Numbered from the stretch's first letter, positions 1 to 9,850 are shown. The stretch: 64,000 nt of DNA from Sulfitobacter indolifex (GCF_022788655.1 NZ_CP084951.1:2356001-2420000), one strand, 5' to 3'. Made by a program: numbers and translations. The notes: generated from the letters alone by a model not told the origin.

Positions 1-702
1 GGGGTTCACATGCCAGACGGTCTCATCGTCGATCCAACCTTCAGGCAGGACTTCGCGGATGTAGGGCTCAACAATATCGCGGATGTGGGCACTGGACTGG
101 CTCTCGCTCTCATGTTGCGTCGACAGCACGATAGAGCTTACGCCAACCGGTTTGCCGTTCTCATAGCGCACTGAAAGCTGGCTTTTCGCATCCGGGCGCA
201 GGGTCGGCTCGGTGCCGTCTTTGCGCACTTCGGCCAGACGGCGCAGGATTCCATGGGCGTAGTGGATCGGCGCGGGCATCAGCTCGGGCGTCTCGTCGGT
301 GGCGAAACCAAACATGATCCCCTGATCGCCTGCGCCCTCTTCCTTGCCGTCAGCCGCATCAACGCCTTGGGCGATATGCGCGGACTGTGGGTGCAACAGG
401 TTGGTGATCTCGCATGTCGCGTGGTGGAACTCTTCCTGCTCATAACCGATGTCTTTGATGCAGGCGCGGGCGATGTCTTCGACACCGGCGAGGTATTCGT
501 CAAGCTTGGCCTTGTTGGCCAGACCAACCTCCCCGCCGATTACGACGCGGTTGGTGGTAGCAAAGGTTTCGGCGGCGACCCGTGCTTCGGGTTCCTCGCT
601 GATAAAAGCGTCGAGGATGGCATCGGAAATCCGGTCGCAGACCTTATCCGGGTGCCCCTCGGAAACGGATTCCGAAGTGAAAGTATAGTTCTGACGGGAC
701 AT
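1..702 (-). CDS. metK: S-adenosylmethionine synthetase, partial (C-terminus beyond window)
   Basis: MetK makes S-adenosylmethionine from methionine and ATP in the cytoplasm. The visible 234 residues are the N-terminal 60 percent of a family usually near 390 residues; the rest lies left of position 1. The family ATP/metal signature GHPDKVCD is at residues 16-23 and the GAGDQG motif at 123-128. The ATG at 700-702 is preceded by GGAGCA, which forms the 3' end of the riboswitch at 707-752. The gene follows lnt on the same strand with an 84 bp gap. Confidence 0.97.
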   Translation of the reverse strand, partial: MSRQNYTFTSESVSEGHPDKVCDRISDAILDAFISEEPEARVAAETFATTNRVVIGGEVGLANKAKLDEYLAGVEDIARACIKDIGYEQEEFHHATCEITNLLHPQSAHIAQGVDAADGKEEGAGDQGIMFGFATDETPELMPAPIHYAHGILRRLAEVRKDGTEPTLRPDAKSQLSVRYENGKPVGVSSIVLSTQHESESQSSAHIRDIVEPYIREVLPEGWIDDETVWHVNP

Positions 703-706
703 GTAG

Positions 707-752
707 TGCTCCAATAAAAATTACGCACCACGTCAGGAAGCCGTTGTGATGC
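707..752 (-). promoter_or_regulatory. SAM/SAH riboswitch in the metK leader
   Basis: Read on the minus strand, the leader holds the conserved blocks ATCACAACGGCTTCCTGACG, then a T/A-rich linker, then ATTGGAGCA directly before the metK start. This matches, from memory, the SAM/SAH riboswitch class described upstream of metK in Rhodobacterales. GCU-U-CC in the first block can pair with GGAGC, so folding would hide the ribosome binding site when SAM is plentiful. The motif match is seen; ligand and fold are inferred from the class. Confidence 0.88.
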
Positions 753-786
753 TCTGCCAACGGCTTAGACAACCGCTGGTGGATGG

Positions 787-2286
787 TCAATCGGCATTCC
801 CGGGCCTGCGGCGGCGGGCTACAGCAAGCCCTGCAAGGCATAGCCCCAAGAGCAGCGAAAGCGGCAAATCTCCGCTGCGGCTATAGAGTGTTGGCGGCAA
901 TGGCGCGGGCAGCGGCGCGTCAATGAACCCTGCGGAATTGAGCGCCAGCGACGCGGTCACGCGCCCCTGCGGGTCGATCATCGCCGAGATGCCTGTGTTG
1001 GCCGCACGGGCCATGGGCAACCCCTGCTCAATCGCCCGCATCCGCGCTTGGGCAAGGTGCTGGCGCGGGCCTGCCGCCTTGCCGAACCATGCGTCATTGG
1101 TGACCTGCATCAAGAAGGCGGGCCGCGCCGGGGCGGCGTTCACATCATGGGCAAATACGGCCTCATAGCAGATCAACGGCAATGCGGCGCCGAGCGGCCC
1201 CATATCAAGAAGCTCCGCGCCCGGCCCACTGGAAAAGCCGTTGCCCTCTTGCGCAGCGAGGCCATGGATCCCGAAACGCGCCATCAGATCACCCAGCGGC
1301 ATGTATTCGCCAAAGGGCACGAGGTGGTGTTTGTCATAAAGCTGATCCACCGCGCCATCGGCATCCAGCACAACGAGCGAATTGAAATAGCGCATGTTCG
1401 ACCGGCGCTGCACCCCAAGCACAACGGGCACGTCAGACGCCGCACCGATCTCGGCCAGTGCACTGCCCGCCATATCCAACGCCCAAGGGATCGCCGTTTC
1501 GGGCCAGATCACCAGATCAGGCGCTTGGCTTGCGTCTTTCGGCGCGGCGGCGGTGTACTCGAGCTGCCGTGAGAAAAAGAATTCAAATCTGTCCGCGTTC
1601 CACTTTTCCCGCTGTGTTGCATTGGGCTGGACCAAGCGTACCACCTGATCAGTCAGCACCGCAGGCGGCGCTTGTGGCGGCAACAGCAAGAGCAGACCGG
1701 TCGACAGCGCCAACGTCCCCTGCCCCAAGCGCAGCGCCAAAGGGCCGCGCAGCAACAAGGTCGCGGCGATGGCAAAAAGCCAGAGGTTCAGCGCATAGGG
1801 GCCGACCCAAGCCAACCCCTGCCCGGCCATCACGCCGACCAGCGCCTGCGCGGGCATAGCCCATGGAAAGCCGGTGAAAATATAGGCCCGCAGCAGTTCA
1901 ACCGCCGCCCAGGTCAGCGCCAAGACCAGCCCGCGCCGTGGTGAAATCCAACGGGCAAGACCGAAAGCCAGCCCCCAGAACAGTGCCATCCCTGCCGCCA
2001 ATAGGATCAGCGCAAAGGGCGCCATCCAACCATGGCGTTCCACATCGACCATAAAGGGCGATACGATCCATTGCAGCGCGTGCAGGAAATAGCCCAAGCC
2101 AAAGCCCCAACCCAAAAGCGCCGCGCGCACCGGACCAGCCGATTGCGCACGATACAGCCAGAACGCCGCCAGCAGCCCGGCAAAAAGCAGCAGCGGCAGT
2201 TCATAGGGCGCTTGCCCGAAGGCGGCAGCAGCTCCGGCGATCGGAGCCAGCAACATGCGGCCCCGCATCGCCAGCCGCTGCATCAT
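787..2286 (-). CDS. lnt: Apolipoprotein N-acyltransferase
   Basis: Lnt adds the third acyl chain to lipoproteins at the periplasmic face of the inner membrane. The 499-residue protein has an N-terminal multi-span membrane region (about 10-205), a nitrilase-like domain (about 215-470) and a last membrane segment near 475-492. The Glu-Lys-Cys catalytic set is visible: E263 in WPETAIPW, K319 in YDKHHLVPFGEY and C373 in LICYEAVF. Length is normal. Its ATG overlaps the stop of the corC-like gene by 4 bp, so translation is probably coupled. Confidence 0.96.
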   Translation of the reverse strand: MMQRLAMRGRMLLAPIAGAAAAFGQAPYELPLLLFAGLLAAFWLYRAQSAGPVRAALLGWGFGLGYFLHALQWIVSPFMVDVERHGWMAPFALILLAAGMALFWGLAFGLARWISPRRGLVLALTWAAVELLRAYIFTGFPWAMPAQALVGVMAGQGLAWVGPYALNLWLFAIAATLLLRGPLALRLGQGTLALSTGLLLLLPPQAPPAVLTDQVVRLVQPNATQREKWNADRFEFFFSRQLEYTAAAPKDASQAPDLVIWPETAIPWALDMAGSALAEIGAASDVPVVLGVQRRSNMRYFNSLVVLDADGAVDQLYDKHHLVPFGEYMPLGDLMARFGIHGLAAQEGNGFSSGPGAELLDMGPLGAALPLICYEAVFAHDVNAAPARPAFLMQVTNDAWFGKAAGPRQHLAQARMRAIEQGLPMARAANTGISAMIDPQGRVTASLALNSAGFIDAPLPAPLPPTLYSRSGDLPLSLLLGLCLAGLAVARRRRPGNAD

Positions 2287-3185
2287 CCCCCGGCCCCTTG
2301 GGTGCGGACCCGTAAGCGTTTGATGCGACGCGGATCGGCGTCGATGACCTCAAACTCAGGGCCGTCGGGGTGCAAAACCACCTCGCCGCGCGCCGGAACC
2401 CGGCCCGACAGCATGAAGACCAAACCACCAAGGGTGTCGATCTCCTCTTCGTCGACGGTCTCATGGTCGGTCAGCGAATGGCCAATCTCAGCCTCAAAAT
2501 CACCCAGCGGGGTCTTGGCCAGCGCCAGATAGGTGCCGGGCTTTTCGACCGTCCAATAGGTGCCCTCGTCAACGTCATGTTCGTCTTCGATCTCGCCGAT
2601 GACCTGTTCGATCAGGTCTTCGATGGTGACAAGCCCGTCAACGCCACCATATTCATCGATCACCAATGCCATATGTCGCCGCTCGGCCTGCATCTTGGTC
2701 AGCAGCACGCCGATGGTCATCGACGGCGGCACATAGACCAAGGGGCGCAGCATGGCGCGCAGATCGAATTTGGTGTTTTTGCCATTAAACCCGTGGTTCA
2801 GCGCAAGGTCTTTCAAGTGGACCATGCCCACCGGCGTGTCCAGCGTGCCGTCATAGACGGGCAGCCGTGTCATGCCGCTTTCCTTGAACACCGCCACCAG
2901 CTCATCCAACGTGGCGCTCACCGGCACAGCGGTGATATCCGCCTTGGGCACCGCCACATCATCAACCCGCATCCGACGCAGGTTGATCATGCCGTGCCCG
3001 GTGGGCCGCTCGGCCTCTGCCGATGCCTCGGGGGTGTCATCCTCGCTGTCCGATGGGCTTAATGCCTCGAACACCCGAGAAAAGAAATTGCCGGTGCGCA
3101 TTGCACTATCATCCGGCAGCTCATGTCTATCTTCATCCGCAAGCGCGCTCTGCGCCGCCTCAGATGATCCGTCTGTATCGCCCAT
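2283..3185 (-). CDS. corC: CorC/HlyC-type CBS-domain protein
   Basis: This 300-residue soluble protein has an acidic N-terminus, a pair of CBS domains (about 70-205, including the family segment VIDEYGGVDGLVTIEDLIEQ just before 200) and a C-terminal transporter-associated domain (about 215-295) ending in a basic tail. The family is linked to Mg/Co efflux and membrane homeostasis; the exact role is uncertain. It lies between ybeY (26 bp upstream) and lnt (4 bp overlap), the usual order in proteobacteria. The gene symbol reflects family membership only. Confidence 0.9.
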   Translation of the reverse strand: MGDTDGSSEAAQSALADEDRHELPDDSAMRTGNFFSRVFEALSPSDSEDDTPEASAEAERPTGHGMINLRRMRVDDVAVPKADITAVPVSATLDELVAVFKESGMTRLPVYDGTLDTPVGMVHLKDLALNHGFNGKNTKFDLRAMLRPLVYVPPSMTIGVLLTKMQAERRHMALVIDEYGGVDGLVTIEDLIEQVIGEIEDEHDVDEGTYWTVEKPGTYLALAKTPLGDFEAEIGHSLTDHETVDEEEIDTLGGLVFMLSGRVPARGEVVLHPDGPEFEVIDADPRRIKRLRVRTQGAGG

Positions 3186-3211
3186 TGGGTCCCGTCTGTG
3201 TTACAAGCCCC

Positions 3212-3727
3212 TTAAGGGCCATTTTCCTTATATGGGTCATCATAACCCATTTTGCCAAGTATTTCGCGCTCTAACCCCTCCATCAACATGGCGTCGGGGT
3301 CATTTTCGTGGTCATAGCCCAGAAGATGCAACAGCCCATGTACAATGAGATGGGTCACATGCGCATTCAAAGGCTTGGCCGCCGCACTGGCCTCGGCGGC
3401 ACATGTCTCATAAGCCATGGCGATGTCGCCCAGTTCAAGCATTCCGTCAATGCCGGGTGCGACGGGCAGCGGATCACCGCCCGGCGCGGCGGCACCGCGT
3501 TCCTCCGCAGGCCAGCTGAGCACATTGGTCGCACGCGCCTTGCCACGAAAGTCTTCGTTCAGCACAGCAATGCGCGCATCATCGCAGGCCAGCAGGGTCA
3601 TCTCTGCGGTTTCCGCGTCCAGCCCCAGATGTCCAAGCGTGGCTTGCGCTGCGGCATGCGCCAAACGCTCAAGGTCGACCGCCTCCCAGCGGTCGTCCTC
3701 AATCACGATATCGAAATCTTCAAGCAT
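3212..3727 (-). CDS. ybeY: Endoribonuclease YbeY (rRNA maturation factor)
   Basis: YbeY is a zinc endoribonuclease used in 16S rRNA 3' end maturation and ribosome quality control. The zinc motif HGLLHLLGYDHEND, with three His, sits near the C-terminus. The chosen ATG at 3727 gives 171 residues and starts 4 bp after the phoH stop; an in-frame start at 3778 would overlap phoH and add 17 residues that do not look like the family. A GTG at 3730 is also possible. Confidence 0.94.
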   Translation of the reverse strand: MLEDFDIVIEDDRWEAVDLERLAHAAAQATLGHLGLDAETAEMTLLACDDARIAVLNEDFRGKARATNVLSWPAEERGAAAPGGDPLPVAPGIDGMLELGDIAMAYETCAAEASAAAKPLNAHVTHLIVHGLLHLLGYDHENDPDAMLMEGLEREILGKMGYDDPYKENGP

Positions 3728-3731
3728 CACG

Positions 3732-4748
3732 TCAAGCGGCACCGCTATCCGCCTCATAAGCCTCGATAATTGCCGCAACCAGCGGGTGGCGCACCACGTC
3801 CTTGGAGGTGAAGTAATTAAAGCTAATGCTGGGGATCGTTTTCAGCAAACGCTCGGCATCCTGTAGCCCCGATTGCACCCCGCGCGGCAGGTCGATCTGT
3901 GTACGGTCGCCAGTAATCACCATACGCGAGTTTTGCCCCAGACGTGTCAGGAACATCTTCATCTGCATCGACGTGGCGTTCTGCGCCTCATCCAGCACGA
4001 CAAAGGCATTCGAGAGCGTCCGCCCCCGCATAAAGGCCAGCGGCGCAATCTCGATGCGCTTTTCCTCTAGCAGTTTCGCCAGTTGCTTGCCCGGCAGGAA
4101 GTCATTCAACGCGTCATAAAGCGGCTGCATGTAAGGATCGACTTTGTCCTTCATGTCACCCGGCAGATAGCCCAACTTCTCCCCCGCCTCGACAGCAGGG
4201 CGTGACAGGATGATCCGGTCCACATGGCCACCGATAAACATCGACACGCCCACCGCCACGGCCAGATAGGTCTTGCCCGTACCCGCAGGACCGATGCCAA
4301 AGGCCAGTTCATTGTCAAACAGCGATTGCACATAGGCCTTCTGCGCGTCGGTGCGCGGCTCGACCCGCTTTTTACGCGTCTGGATCTCAATCGCGTCGCC
4401 CATGGGCATTTCCAACTGGTCGCCCTGACGCACGCCAGTACCCGCGCTGGAATTGCCCATGCGCAACATGCCGTCCACATCAGCAGACTCAACCGAGCGG
4501 CCGCTTTCAAGCCGCACATAAAGCGCATTCAGCAGGCTTTCGGCTTTTTCAACGGCCTCGCCCTCACCCAAAATTTGCAGGTGATTGCCGCGCCGGATGA
4601 TCTGCACCTCGAGCGATTTCTCGATAGCAGCCAGATGCGCATCATAAGCGCCGCAGAGGTCGATCAGCAGGCGGTTATCGGGAAACTCCACCACCCGTTC
4701 GGCCGCGGTTTCCGGTGTCATCAGATCAGTTGAAGGCAATGCGCGCAT
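3732..4748 (-). CDS. phoH: PhoH-family ATPase
   Basis: The 338-residue protein is a PhoH-like P-loop ATPase. It has an N-terminal KH-like region (about 20-90), a Walker A motif GPAGTGKT at 153-160 and a Walker B segment VVLDEAQN at about 250-257. The family is linked to RNA metabolism and phosphate-starvation responses; its role is not well defined. It is first in a phoH-ybeY-corC-lnt run with gaps or overlaps of 26 bp or less. A terminator at 4811-4842 isolates it from the upstream pair. Confidence 0.94.
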   Translation of the reverse strand: MRALPSTDLMTPETAAERVVEFPDNRLLIDLCGAYDAHLAAIEKSLEVQIIRRGNHLQILGEGEAVEKAESLLNALYVRLESGRSVESADVDGMLRMGNSSAGTGVRQGDQLEMPMGDAIEIQTRKKRVEPRTDAQKAYVQSLFDNELAFGIGPAGTGKTYLAVAVGVSMFIGGHVDRIILSRPAVEAGEKLGYLPGDMKDKVDPYMQPLYDALNDFLPGKQLAKLLEEKRIEIAPLAFMRGRTLSNAFVVLDEAQNATSMQMKMFLTRLGQNSRMVITGDRTQIDLPRGVQSGLQDAERLLKTIPSISFNYFTSKDVVRHPLVAAIIEAYEADSGAA

Positions 4749-4810
4749 CCTTTGTTAAGCATTAAAAGGAGAGATAGGCAGGCAGACAGGATTTACCAAC
4801 CCGTTCCGAC

Positions 4811-4842
4811 AAAAAGGGCCGAAGCGCAATGCGCTCCGGCCC
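4811..4842 (-). terminator. Rho-independent terminator after the lipoprotein gene
   Basis: An 11-pair stem, with one mismatch and an AAT/ATT loop, spans 4816-4842 (GGGCCG...CGGCCC outer, AGCGC/GCGCT inner). On the minus strand it is followed by five T. It lies between the lipoprotein gene and phoH. Confidence 0.85.
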
Positions 4843-4868
4843 AGTGTGTTTGATATGGACCACATAGG

Positions 4869-5192
4869 TCAATTCGGGTCTTTGATGCTAGAGCCGCCTT
4901 TGAAGTCGCCTGCGGTATGTGTGGGCGGTGCCACGCCCGAGCAGACCGGCTTGCCGAATTTATCAAGCCGCGCCGAAAGATAGCCCTCGACCCCATCGTC
5001 GATGATCCAATGATCACAGCCATTTGGATCAACCCAGATGCCCGCCTGAAGCTGGCTGAGGTGCTTTTTGTCGATGCCCCGGTCAAATGTCTTGTCCGAA
5101 GGGTAGCCGCGGCCCAATCCACCTTCGTAGTCGGTACAGGCCGACAGGCCGACGGCGCAGGCGGTGACCATGAGAAGTTTCGTCTGAATCAC
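4869..5192 (-). CDS. Small lipoprotein with a WVDP...DDG...EGY module
   Basis: A 107-residue predicted outer-membrane or periplasmic lipoprotein of unknown function. Translation starts at a GTG at 5192 with GAAGGGA eight bases upstream; the signal peptide ends in the lipobox LSAC. The mature part carries IWVDPNGCDHWIIDDG, EGY and GKPVC, almost the same as a segment of the OmpA-domain protein encoded just upstream. The 13 bp gap suggests co-transcription. The GTG could be replaced by an internal ATG at 5171, which keeps the lipobox but shortens the signal peptide. Confidence 0.8.
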   Translation of the reverse strand: MIQTKLLMVTACAVGLSACTDYEGGLGRGYPSDKTFDRGIDKKHLSQLQAGIWVDPNGCDHWIIDDGVEGYLSARLDKFGKPVCSGVAPPTHTAGDFKGGSSIKDPN

Positions 5193-5205
5193 TTTTTTGG
5201 TCCCT

Positions 5206-5796
5206 TCAGCGGATGCAGATAATTTCGACACGGCGGTTTTTGGCCATGTTCGCAGCGGAATTGTTCGGCACGGCTGGCATCCGTTCGCCGTAGCCCCGTA
5301 CATCGGCGATGCGTGCGCCAACTTGGTTGGCGACATGCGCGACCGAGTTTGCGCGGTTGTAGGACAGGCGCATGTTATAAGCGTCCGACGCGCGGCTGTC
5401 GGTATGGCCGGTGATGATATAAGAAACCGCCCCGGTCGACTGGAAGAAATTCGCCAAACGCGCGCGGCCCTGAGCGGAGATATTGTATTTGTCGGTGGCA
5501 AAGAACTGGTCCGCCTCCATCACACCGCAAACATCGCCACGGCGGCATACGGGGATGCCCTGACGGGTGGTGTGCGGGGTCATATACCCCTCAGCACCGT
5601 CATCCATCACCCAATGTTCGCATCCATCGGGATCAACCCAGATGGTCGGCGTGTAGACGCCTTTGTCACGGCCCTGTTGCGAGCGTGTCTGCGCGTCTGC
5701 CGACGTGCTGGCAACGGTCAGCGCGGCTGCCATCGTCAGGCTGGCGATGGCGCGCAGCGCATTGGAAATAGTGGGTCCCACAGCGATTGTCCTCAT
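5206..5796 (-). CDS. OmpA-domain peptidoglycan-binding protein
   Basis: A 196-residue exported protein. The signal peptide covers about residues 1-35, ending near ADAQT. The module IWVDPDGCEHWVMDDG...EGY...GIPVC follows at about 50-85, and an OmpA-like C-terminal domain fills the rest, with GHTDSRASDAYNMRLSYNRA and NRRVEI typical of peptidoglycan binding. The ATG at 5796 was preferred to a GTG at 5823 because it begins a clean signal sequence. The pair with the downstream lipoprotein suggests an envelope function, but no specific role can be assigned. Confidence 0.85.
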   Translation of the reverse strand: MRTIAVGPTISNALRAIASLTMAAALTVASTSADAQTRSQQGRDKGVYTPTIWVDPDGCEHWVMDDGAEGYMTPHTTRQGIPVCRRGDVCGVMEADQFFATDKYNISAQGRARLANFFQSTGAVSYIITGHTDSRASDAYNMRLSYNRANSVAHVANQVGARIADVRGYGERMPAVPNNSAANMAKNRRVEIICIR

Positions 5797-6201
5797 TCTA
5801 AATTTTGGCAAATGCGGCCCCACCCCGAAGCAGCATCTACATAATATGGTGTCAGGTTAGGCAAAAACTTGCCTGCTGTGAAGCTGTGAAATCAACATTT
5901 TGTGGCCTGGACACTTTAGGTCACAACGAATCTGCTGCGGCGGGGGACTGGGGAAAGACAGATCGCTCAAGGCCTCGTGCCTGAACCGCCGACTTAGAAA
6001 ACACCCCATTGATCGCCACCTAAGCGACAATCAACTGCGGGCTTTCAAGATTGTTCGCAGCCCCCTGACAGTTCCATCGAATTTTCTTGAAATGCGCACG
6101 GTTGGGCCTAAGCCTCTATGCATCGGATCGCGAGGGTGGGACTTTCGCGCGGCTTTGCCGATCTGGACTGACGCTGCAATGATAACTTGGGGGACCAACT
6201 C
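5797..6201. other. Intergenic region without recognisable gene
   Basis: The 405 bp between the divergent OmpA-domain and small exported protein genes should hold both promoters. Short reading frames here lack ribosome binding sites and family features. No clear operator or RNA motif was found. Confidence 0.5.
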
Positions 6202-6546
6202 ATGATGAAAACAATACTCGCCACCGCCGTCACCGGCCTGCTGGCCATGCCTGCTTTTGCTGGTGGTGTGACATACGCCTACCACCATCAAGGCAAGGCG
6301 CATCCAACAGGCAACGTGATCCATGTCAGCTGCTTTCGCGGCCCGTGGAAGGGCGTGATCTGGGACCGCCCCAATTCTGTCTTCGTGGATAGCCTCGTGG
6401 CCGTGGGCTACGATTTCTCGACCGCCCATGCCGTGGCCGAGCGCATCTGCCGCGACGACAAACTGGTGGGCAACCCTGCTGGCATGAAAGCGGAGATGGA
6501 GCGGATCTTTGCGGATGCGTCATCTCATCGCAAGCACAACTACTGA
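6202..6546 (+). CDS. Small exported protein of unknown function
   Basis: A 114-residue hypothetical protein. It starts at ATG ATG after GGGGGA with about eight bases spacing. A signal peptide (about 1-20, ending PAFA-G) is followed by a His-rich start of the mature part (YHHQGKAHPTG) and a single Cys pair spread across the chain (SCF and RIC). It was not matched to a family. It lies convergent to miaB. Confidence 0.7.
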   Translation: MMKTILATAVTGLLAMPAFAGGVTYAYHHQGKAHPTGNVIHVSCFRGPWKGVIWDRPNSVFVDSLVAVGYDFSTAHAVAERICRDDKLVGNPAGMKAEMERIFADASSHRKHNY

Positions 6547-6554
6547 AACGCTCA

Positions 6555-6576
6555 GGGTGCGCGGCAACGCGCACCC
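6555..6576. terminator. GC-rich hairpin between convergent genes
   Basis: Nine perfect pairs with a GCAA tetraloop lie between the stops of the small exported protein and miaB. No T-run follows on either strand, so termination is only likely by position. Confidence 0.45.
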
Positions 6577-6592
6577 AAGGCAGCCCTAACCT

Positions 6593-7897
6593 TTAGACCT
6601 GAACGGCGGCCAGAGAGTTCGTCTTCGCCTCGGTCACCCGCACGCGCTGGATGTCACCGATTGCCGCTGTGCAGTTCTCGATATGCACTGCATGAAGATA
6701 TTCAGACTTGCCGAGCATCTGACCGGGCAAGCGGCCCTGCTTCTCAACCAGAACCGACACTTCGCGCCCAACCATCGATTGCTGGATCTCACGCTGGTGC
6801 TGGGTGATCAGCCCCTGCAAGCGTTGCAGGCGGTCGTCCGCGACTGCCGGATCGACCAGTGGGCGCTCTGCCGCAGGGGTGCCGGGGCGGGTGGAGTATT
6901 TGAACGAATAGGCATAGCCGTAGCGTACTTGGCGGACCAGCTCCATCGTGGCCTCGAAATCGGCATCGCTTTCCTCGGGGAAGCCGACGATGAAATCGCC
7001 TGACAGAAGGATATCAGGCCGCGCTTCGCGGATGCGTTCCAGCAGTTTCAGATAGCTTTCGGCGGTGTGGCTGCGGTTCATCCGTTTCAGGATGTGGTCG
7101 CTGCCCGATTGCACTGGCAAGTGCAGGTAAGGCATCAATTCTGGCACCTCACCATGCGCGGCAATCAGATCGTCGCCCATGTCGTTGGGGTGGCTGGTGG
7201 TGTAGCGGATGCGCTCTAGCCCGTCGACTTTGGCCAAAGCGCGGATCAGATCGGCCAGTGTCATGCCGCCGTGGTAGGCGTTTACGTTCTGACCCAGCAA
7301 GGTGACTTCACGCACGCCGCGCTCGACTAGATCACGCGCTTCTTCCAACACCTTTTCGGCAGGGCGCGAGACTTCGGCGCCCCGCGTATAGGGCACCACG
7401 CAGAAGGCGCAGAACTTGTCGCAGCCCTCTTGCACCGTGAGAAATGCCGCAGGCGCGCGTTTCGCCTTAGGGCGGCTCTTGAGGTGATCGAATTTGTCTT
7501 CTGCCGGGAAATCGGTGTCGAGCGCGCTTTGCCCACTGCGCACCTTCGCCTCCATCTCTGGCAGACGGTGATAGCTTTGCGGCCCAACGACCAGATCGAC
7601 GGCAGGCTGGCGGCGCATGATCTCTGCCCCCTCGGCCTGCGCCACACAGCCCGCCACACCGATCTTCAAGTCGGGGCGCGCGTCTTTCAGCGGCTTCAGG
7701 CGGCCCAACTCGGAATAAACCTTCTCCGCCGCCTTTTCGCGAATGTGGCAGGTGTTGAGCAGGATCATATCGGCGTCGTCAGCCTTGTCGGTCGTGACAT
7801 AGCCCTGACCGCCCAGGCTTTCGGCCATGCGTTCGCTGTCATAGACGTTCATCTGGCAACCATAGGTCTTGATGAACAGCTTTTTCGGTTGTGTCAT
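6593..7897 (-). CDS. miaB: tRNA-2-methylthio-N6-dimethylallyladenosine synthase MiaB
   Basis: MiaB is a radical-SAM methylthiotransferase that modifies A37 of tRNAs reading UNN codons. In 434 residues the auxiliary cluster cysteines are C14 (TYGCQMN), C50 (NTCHIR) and C84 (AGCVAQ), and the radical-SAM CxxxCxxC motif is C159, C163 and C166. A TRAM domain closes the protein. The ATG at 7897 starts the conserved [14 protein letters not shown] region; the open frame extends 105 codons upstream but that part is only a shadow of the opposite gene. Confidence 0.97.
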   Translation of the reverse strand: MTQPKKLFIKTYGCQMNVYDSERMAESLGGQGYVTTDKADDADMILLNTCHIREKAAEKVYSELGRLKPLKDARPDLKIGVAGCVAQAEGAEIMRRQPAVDLVVGPQSYHRLPEMEAKVRSGQSALDTDFPAEDKFDHLKSRPKAKRAPAAFLTVQEGCDKFCAFCVVPYTRGAEVSRPAEKVLEEARDLVERGVREVTLLGQNVNAYHGGMTLADLIRALAKVDGLERIRYTTSHPNDMGDDLIAAHGEVPELMPYLHLPVQSGSDHILKRMNRSHTAESYLKLLERIREARPDILLSGDFIVGFPEESDADFEATMELVRQVRYGYAYSFKYSTRPGTPAAERPLVDPAVADDRLQRLQGLITQHQREIQQSMVGREVSVLVEKQGRLPGQMLGKSEYLHAVHIENCTAAIGDIQRVRVTEAKTNSLAAVQV

Positions 7898-8020
7898 GGC
7901 GGGGATCCAACTGGCTTTGGCAGTACATAGGCAGATGGCGTTGTCTAACAGCGGCAGCCGCGTCTTGCAATGCGCCCGGAATTGACCGACTTTGCCCCAC
8001 GGAAATTCCAGCGGGGGCCT

Positions 8021-8890
8021 ATGCGGTATCGCGATCTTGATCACCTTATCAAAGAGGCACGCACGGCGCTGAACGCGGGCCCCGTCGCGATGGTGCTGGT
8101 CGAGGATGATGTCGAGATCGACACGACCATTCGCCACCACCAGCAGGCCGGTTTTGACACGGTGATGGCGCTGATGCCCCCGGCGTTCGACCTGCCGCGC
8201 GATTTGCAGCAAAGCGTGCTCAGGGTCGATTACGACACCACACGCGACGGCGCGTTAGAGCAGGCGGTGAACCAGATGATCGCGGCGCTGCCGGGGCAAT
8301 GGCTTTATTACTGCTACAACGCCGAATACCTTTTCCACCCCTTCAGCGAGACGCGCAATATCAAGGAATTGTTGGCTTTTCACGTTGAAGAGCGGCGCGA
8401 TGCGTTGCTGGGCTATGTGGTCGACCTCTACGCGCTGGACCTCAAGCGGCACCCCAATGCGGTCTCACTTGATCAAGCGCATCTGGACCGCTCAGGCTAT
8501 TACGCATCGGCGCGCAAGGACACGGAGCAGCAAGGGCACCCAAAGGAACGGCAGTTGGATTTCTTTGGCGGCCTGCGCTGGAGGTTTGAAGAACACGTCC
8601 CCCCGCAAAGCCGCAAGATTGACCGCATCCCCCTGTTTCGCGCCAAGCCGGGGCTATTGCTGCGCAGCGATCACACGTTCAATGATGAAGAATACAATAC
8701 CTACGCGTGTAAGTGGCACCACAATATAACCACGGCGATTTGCTCGTTCCGCACGGCCAAAGCGCTGAAAAGCAATCCGGGCAGCCGCTATGATATACCC
8801 ACTTTTCAATGGCATAACTCAGAGCCGTTTGAGTGGCATTCACGGCAGTTGATGGATCTGGGCCTGATGGAGCCGGGTCAGTGGTTTTGA
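8021..8890 (+). CDS. Glycosyltransferase family 2-like protein
   Basis: A 289-residue protein whose N-terminal part ([13 protein letters not shown], then alternating strand-helix sequence to about residue 110) resembles a degenerate GT-A nucleotide-sugar fold seen in rhodobacterial proteins of unknown specificity. The second half is rich in aromatic and His residues ([34 protein letters not shown]). No signal peptide or membrane segment is visible. The ATG at 8021 was preferred to one at 7970, which adds 17 unconvincing residues. Substrate is unknown. Confidence 0.65.
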   Translation: MRYRDLDHLIKEARTALNAGPVAMVLVEDDVEIDTTIRHHQQAGFDTVMALMPPAFDLPRDLQQSVLRVDYDTTRDGALEQAVNQMIAALPGQWLYYCYNAEYLFHPFSETRNIKELLAFHVEERRDALLGYVVDLYALDLKRHPNAVSLDQAHLDRSGYYASARKDTEQQGHPKERQLDFFGGLRWRFEEHVPPQSRKIDRIPLFRAKPGLLLRSDHTFNDEEYNTYACKWHHNITTAICSFRTAKALKSNPGSRYDIPTFQWHNSEPFEWHSRQLMDLGLMEPGQWF

Positions 8891-9157
8891 CAGCGCTTCG
8901 CTAAAGGCTTTGCCGCCCAAGGACCCAAAGGGCACTGCCCTCCCCCCGGGGGGAAGTTTTCTGCTGCCTCATCATACAGCATCCTAGACGATTGATGCTT
9001 CCGTCTGCCCTGCGCCCCCATTCATCGCCCTACAGGGAGGGCTACGCCCTTCGCGCATGCCTGCACCCTACCGCCCAAACATGCCCTATTCCCAAAACCG
9101 ACTTGCACTCGCGCGCTATGCACCTATGACGGAAGACAGCCATCACGGGAGGGTCCG

Positions 9158-9850
9158 ATGTCCGTCAACATGCTCGACACATTCATCAAACCGATGCACC
9201 GCGAGGGCGTCAAATTCGTGGCGATCTTTGCCGCCATCACACTGGTACTTTTTGCCATCGCAGATGTGCTGGGCTGGATCGGCGTCGGTCTGACCGTCTG
9301 GTGCTACTACTTCTTCCGCGATCCAGAGCGTGTCACCCCCGACCGGCCCGACCTGATCGTTAGCCCCGCCGACGGCATCGTCTCACTGATCGAGCCTGCG
9401 GTGCCCCCCGCCGAACTGGGCATGCCCGATGTGCCCCTGACCCGCGTGAGCGTCTTCATGAGCGTGTTCAACTGCCACATCAACCGCGCCCCCGTCGCGG
9501 GCAAGGTGCAGGCCGTGGCCTACCGCCCCGGCAAATTCTTTAATGCTTCGCTCGACAAAGCCAGCGCCGACAATGAGCGCAACAGCCTGTGCATCCGTAT
9601 GGACGACGGGCGCGATCTGGCCGTGGTGCAGATTGCGGGCCTCGTGGCGCGGCGGATCGTCTGTTTCGTGAAGTCCGGCGACGGGCTGGAAACCGGCGAG
9701 CGCTTTGGCTTGATCCGCTTTGGCTCGCGTCTAGATGTCTACCTGCCCGAAGGCGTCGACCCAATGGTGCGCATCGGGCAAACCATGGTCGCCGGGGAAA
9801 CCGTGCTGGCCGAGTTGAAACCGCCGGTGGCCCAGTCCACCCCCGTCTAG
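9158..9850 (+). CDS. psd: Phosphatidylserine decarboxylase (short type)
   Basis: Psd converts phosphatidylserine to phosphatidylethanolamine in the inner membrane. The 230-residue length and the self-cleavage motif RFGSR, with pyruvoyl-forming S190, mark the short form. An N-terminal membrane anchor covers about 18-50. GGGAGG precedes the ATG. It is first in a psd-pssA-pmtA run, so substrate supply, decarboxylation and methylation are encoded together. Confidence 0.96.
   Translation: MSVNMLDTFIKPMHREGVKFVAIFAAITLVLFAIADVLGWIGVGLTVWCYYFFRDPERVTPDRPDLIVSPADGIVSLIEPAVPPAELGMPDVPLTRVSVFMSVFNCHINRAPVAGKVQAVAYRPGKFFNASLDKASADNERNSLCIRMDDGRDLAVVQIAGLVARRIVCFVKSGDGLETGERFGLIRFGSRLDVYLPEGVDPMVRIGQTMVAGETVLAELKPPVAQSTPV

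Noticed and set aside
8937..8965. CCCTCCCCCCGGGGGGAAGTTTT as terminator of the glycosyltransferase-like gene
   Set aside because: The palindrome has no loop, so a stable hairpin of normal form is doubtful, although the T-rich tail is suggestive.
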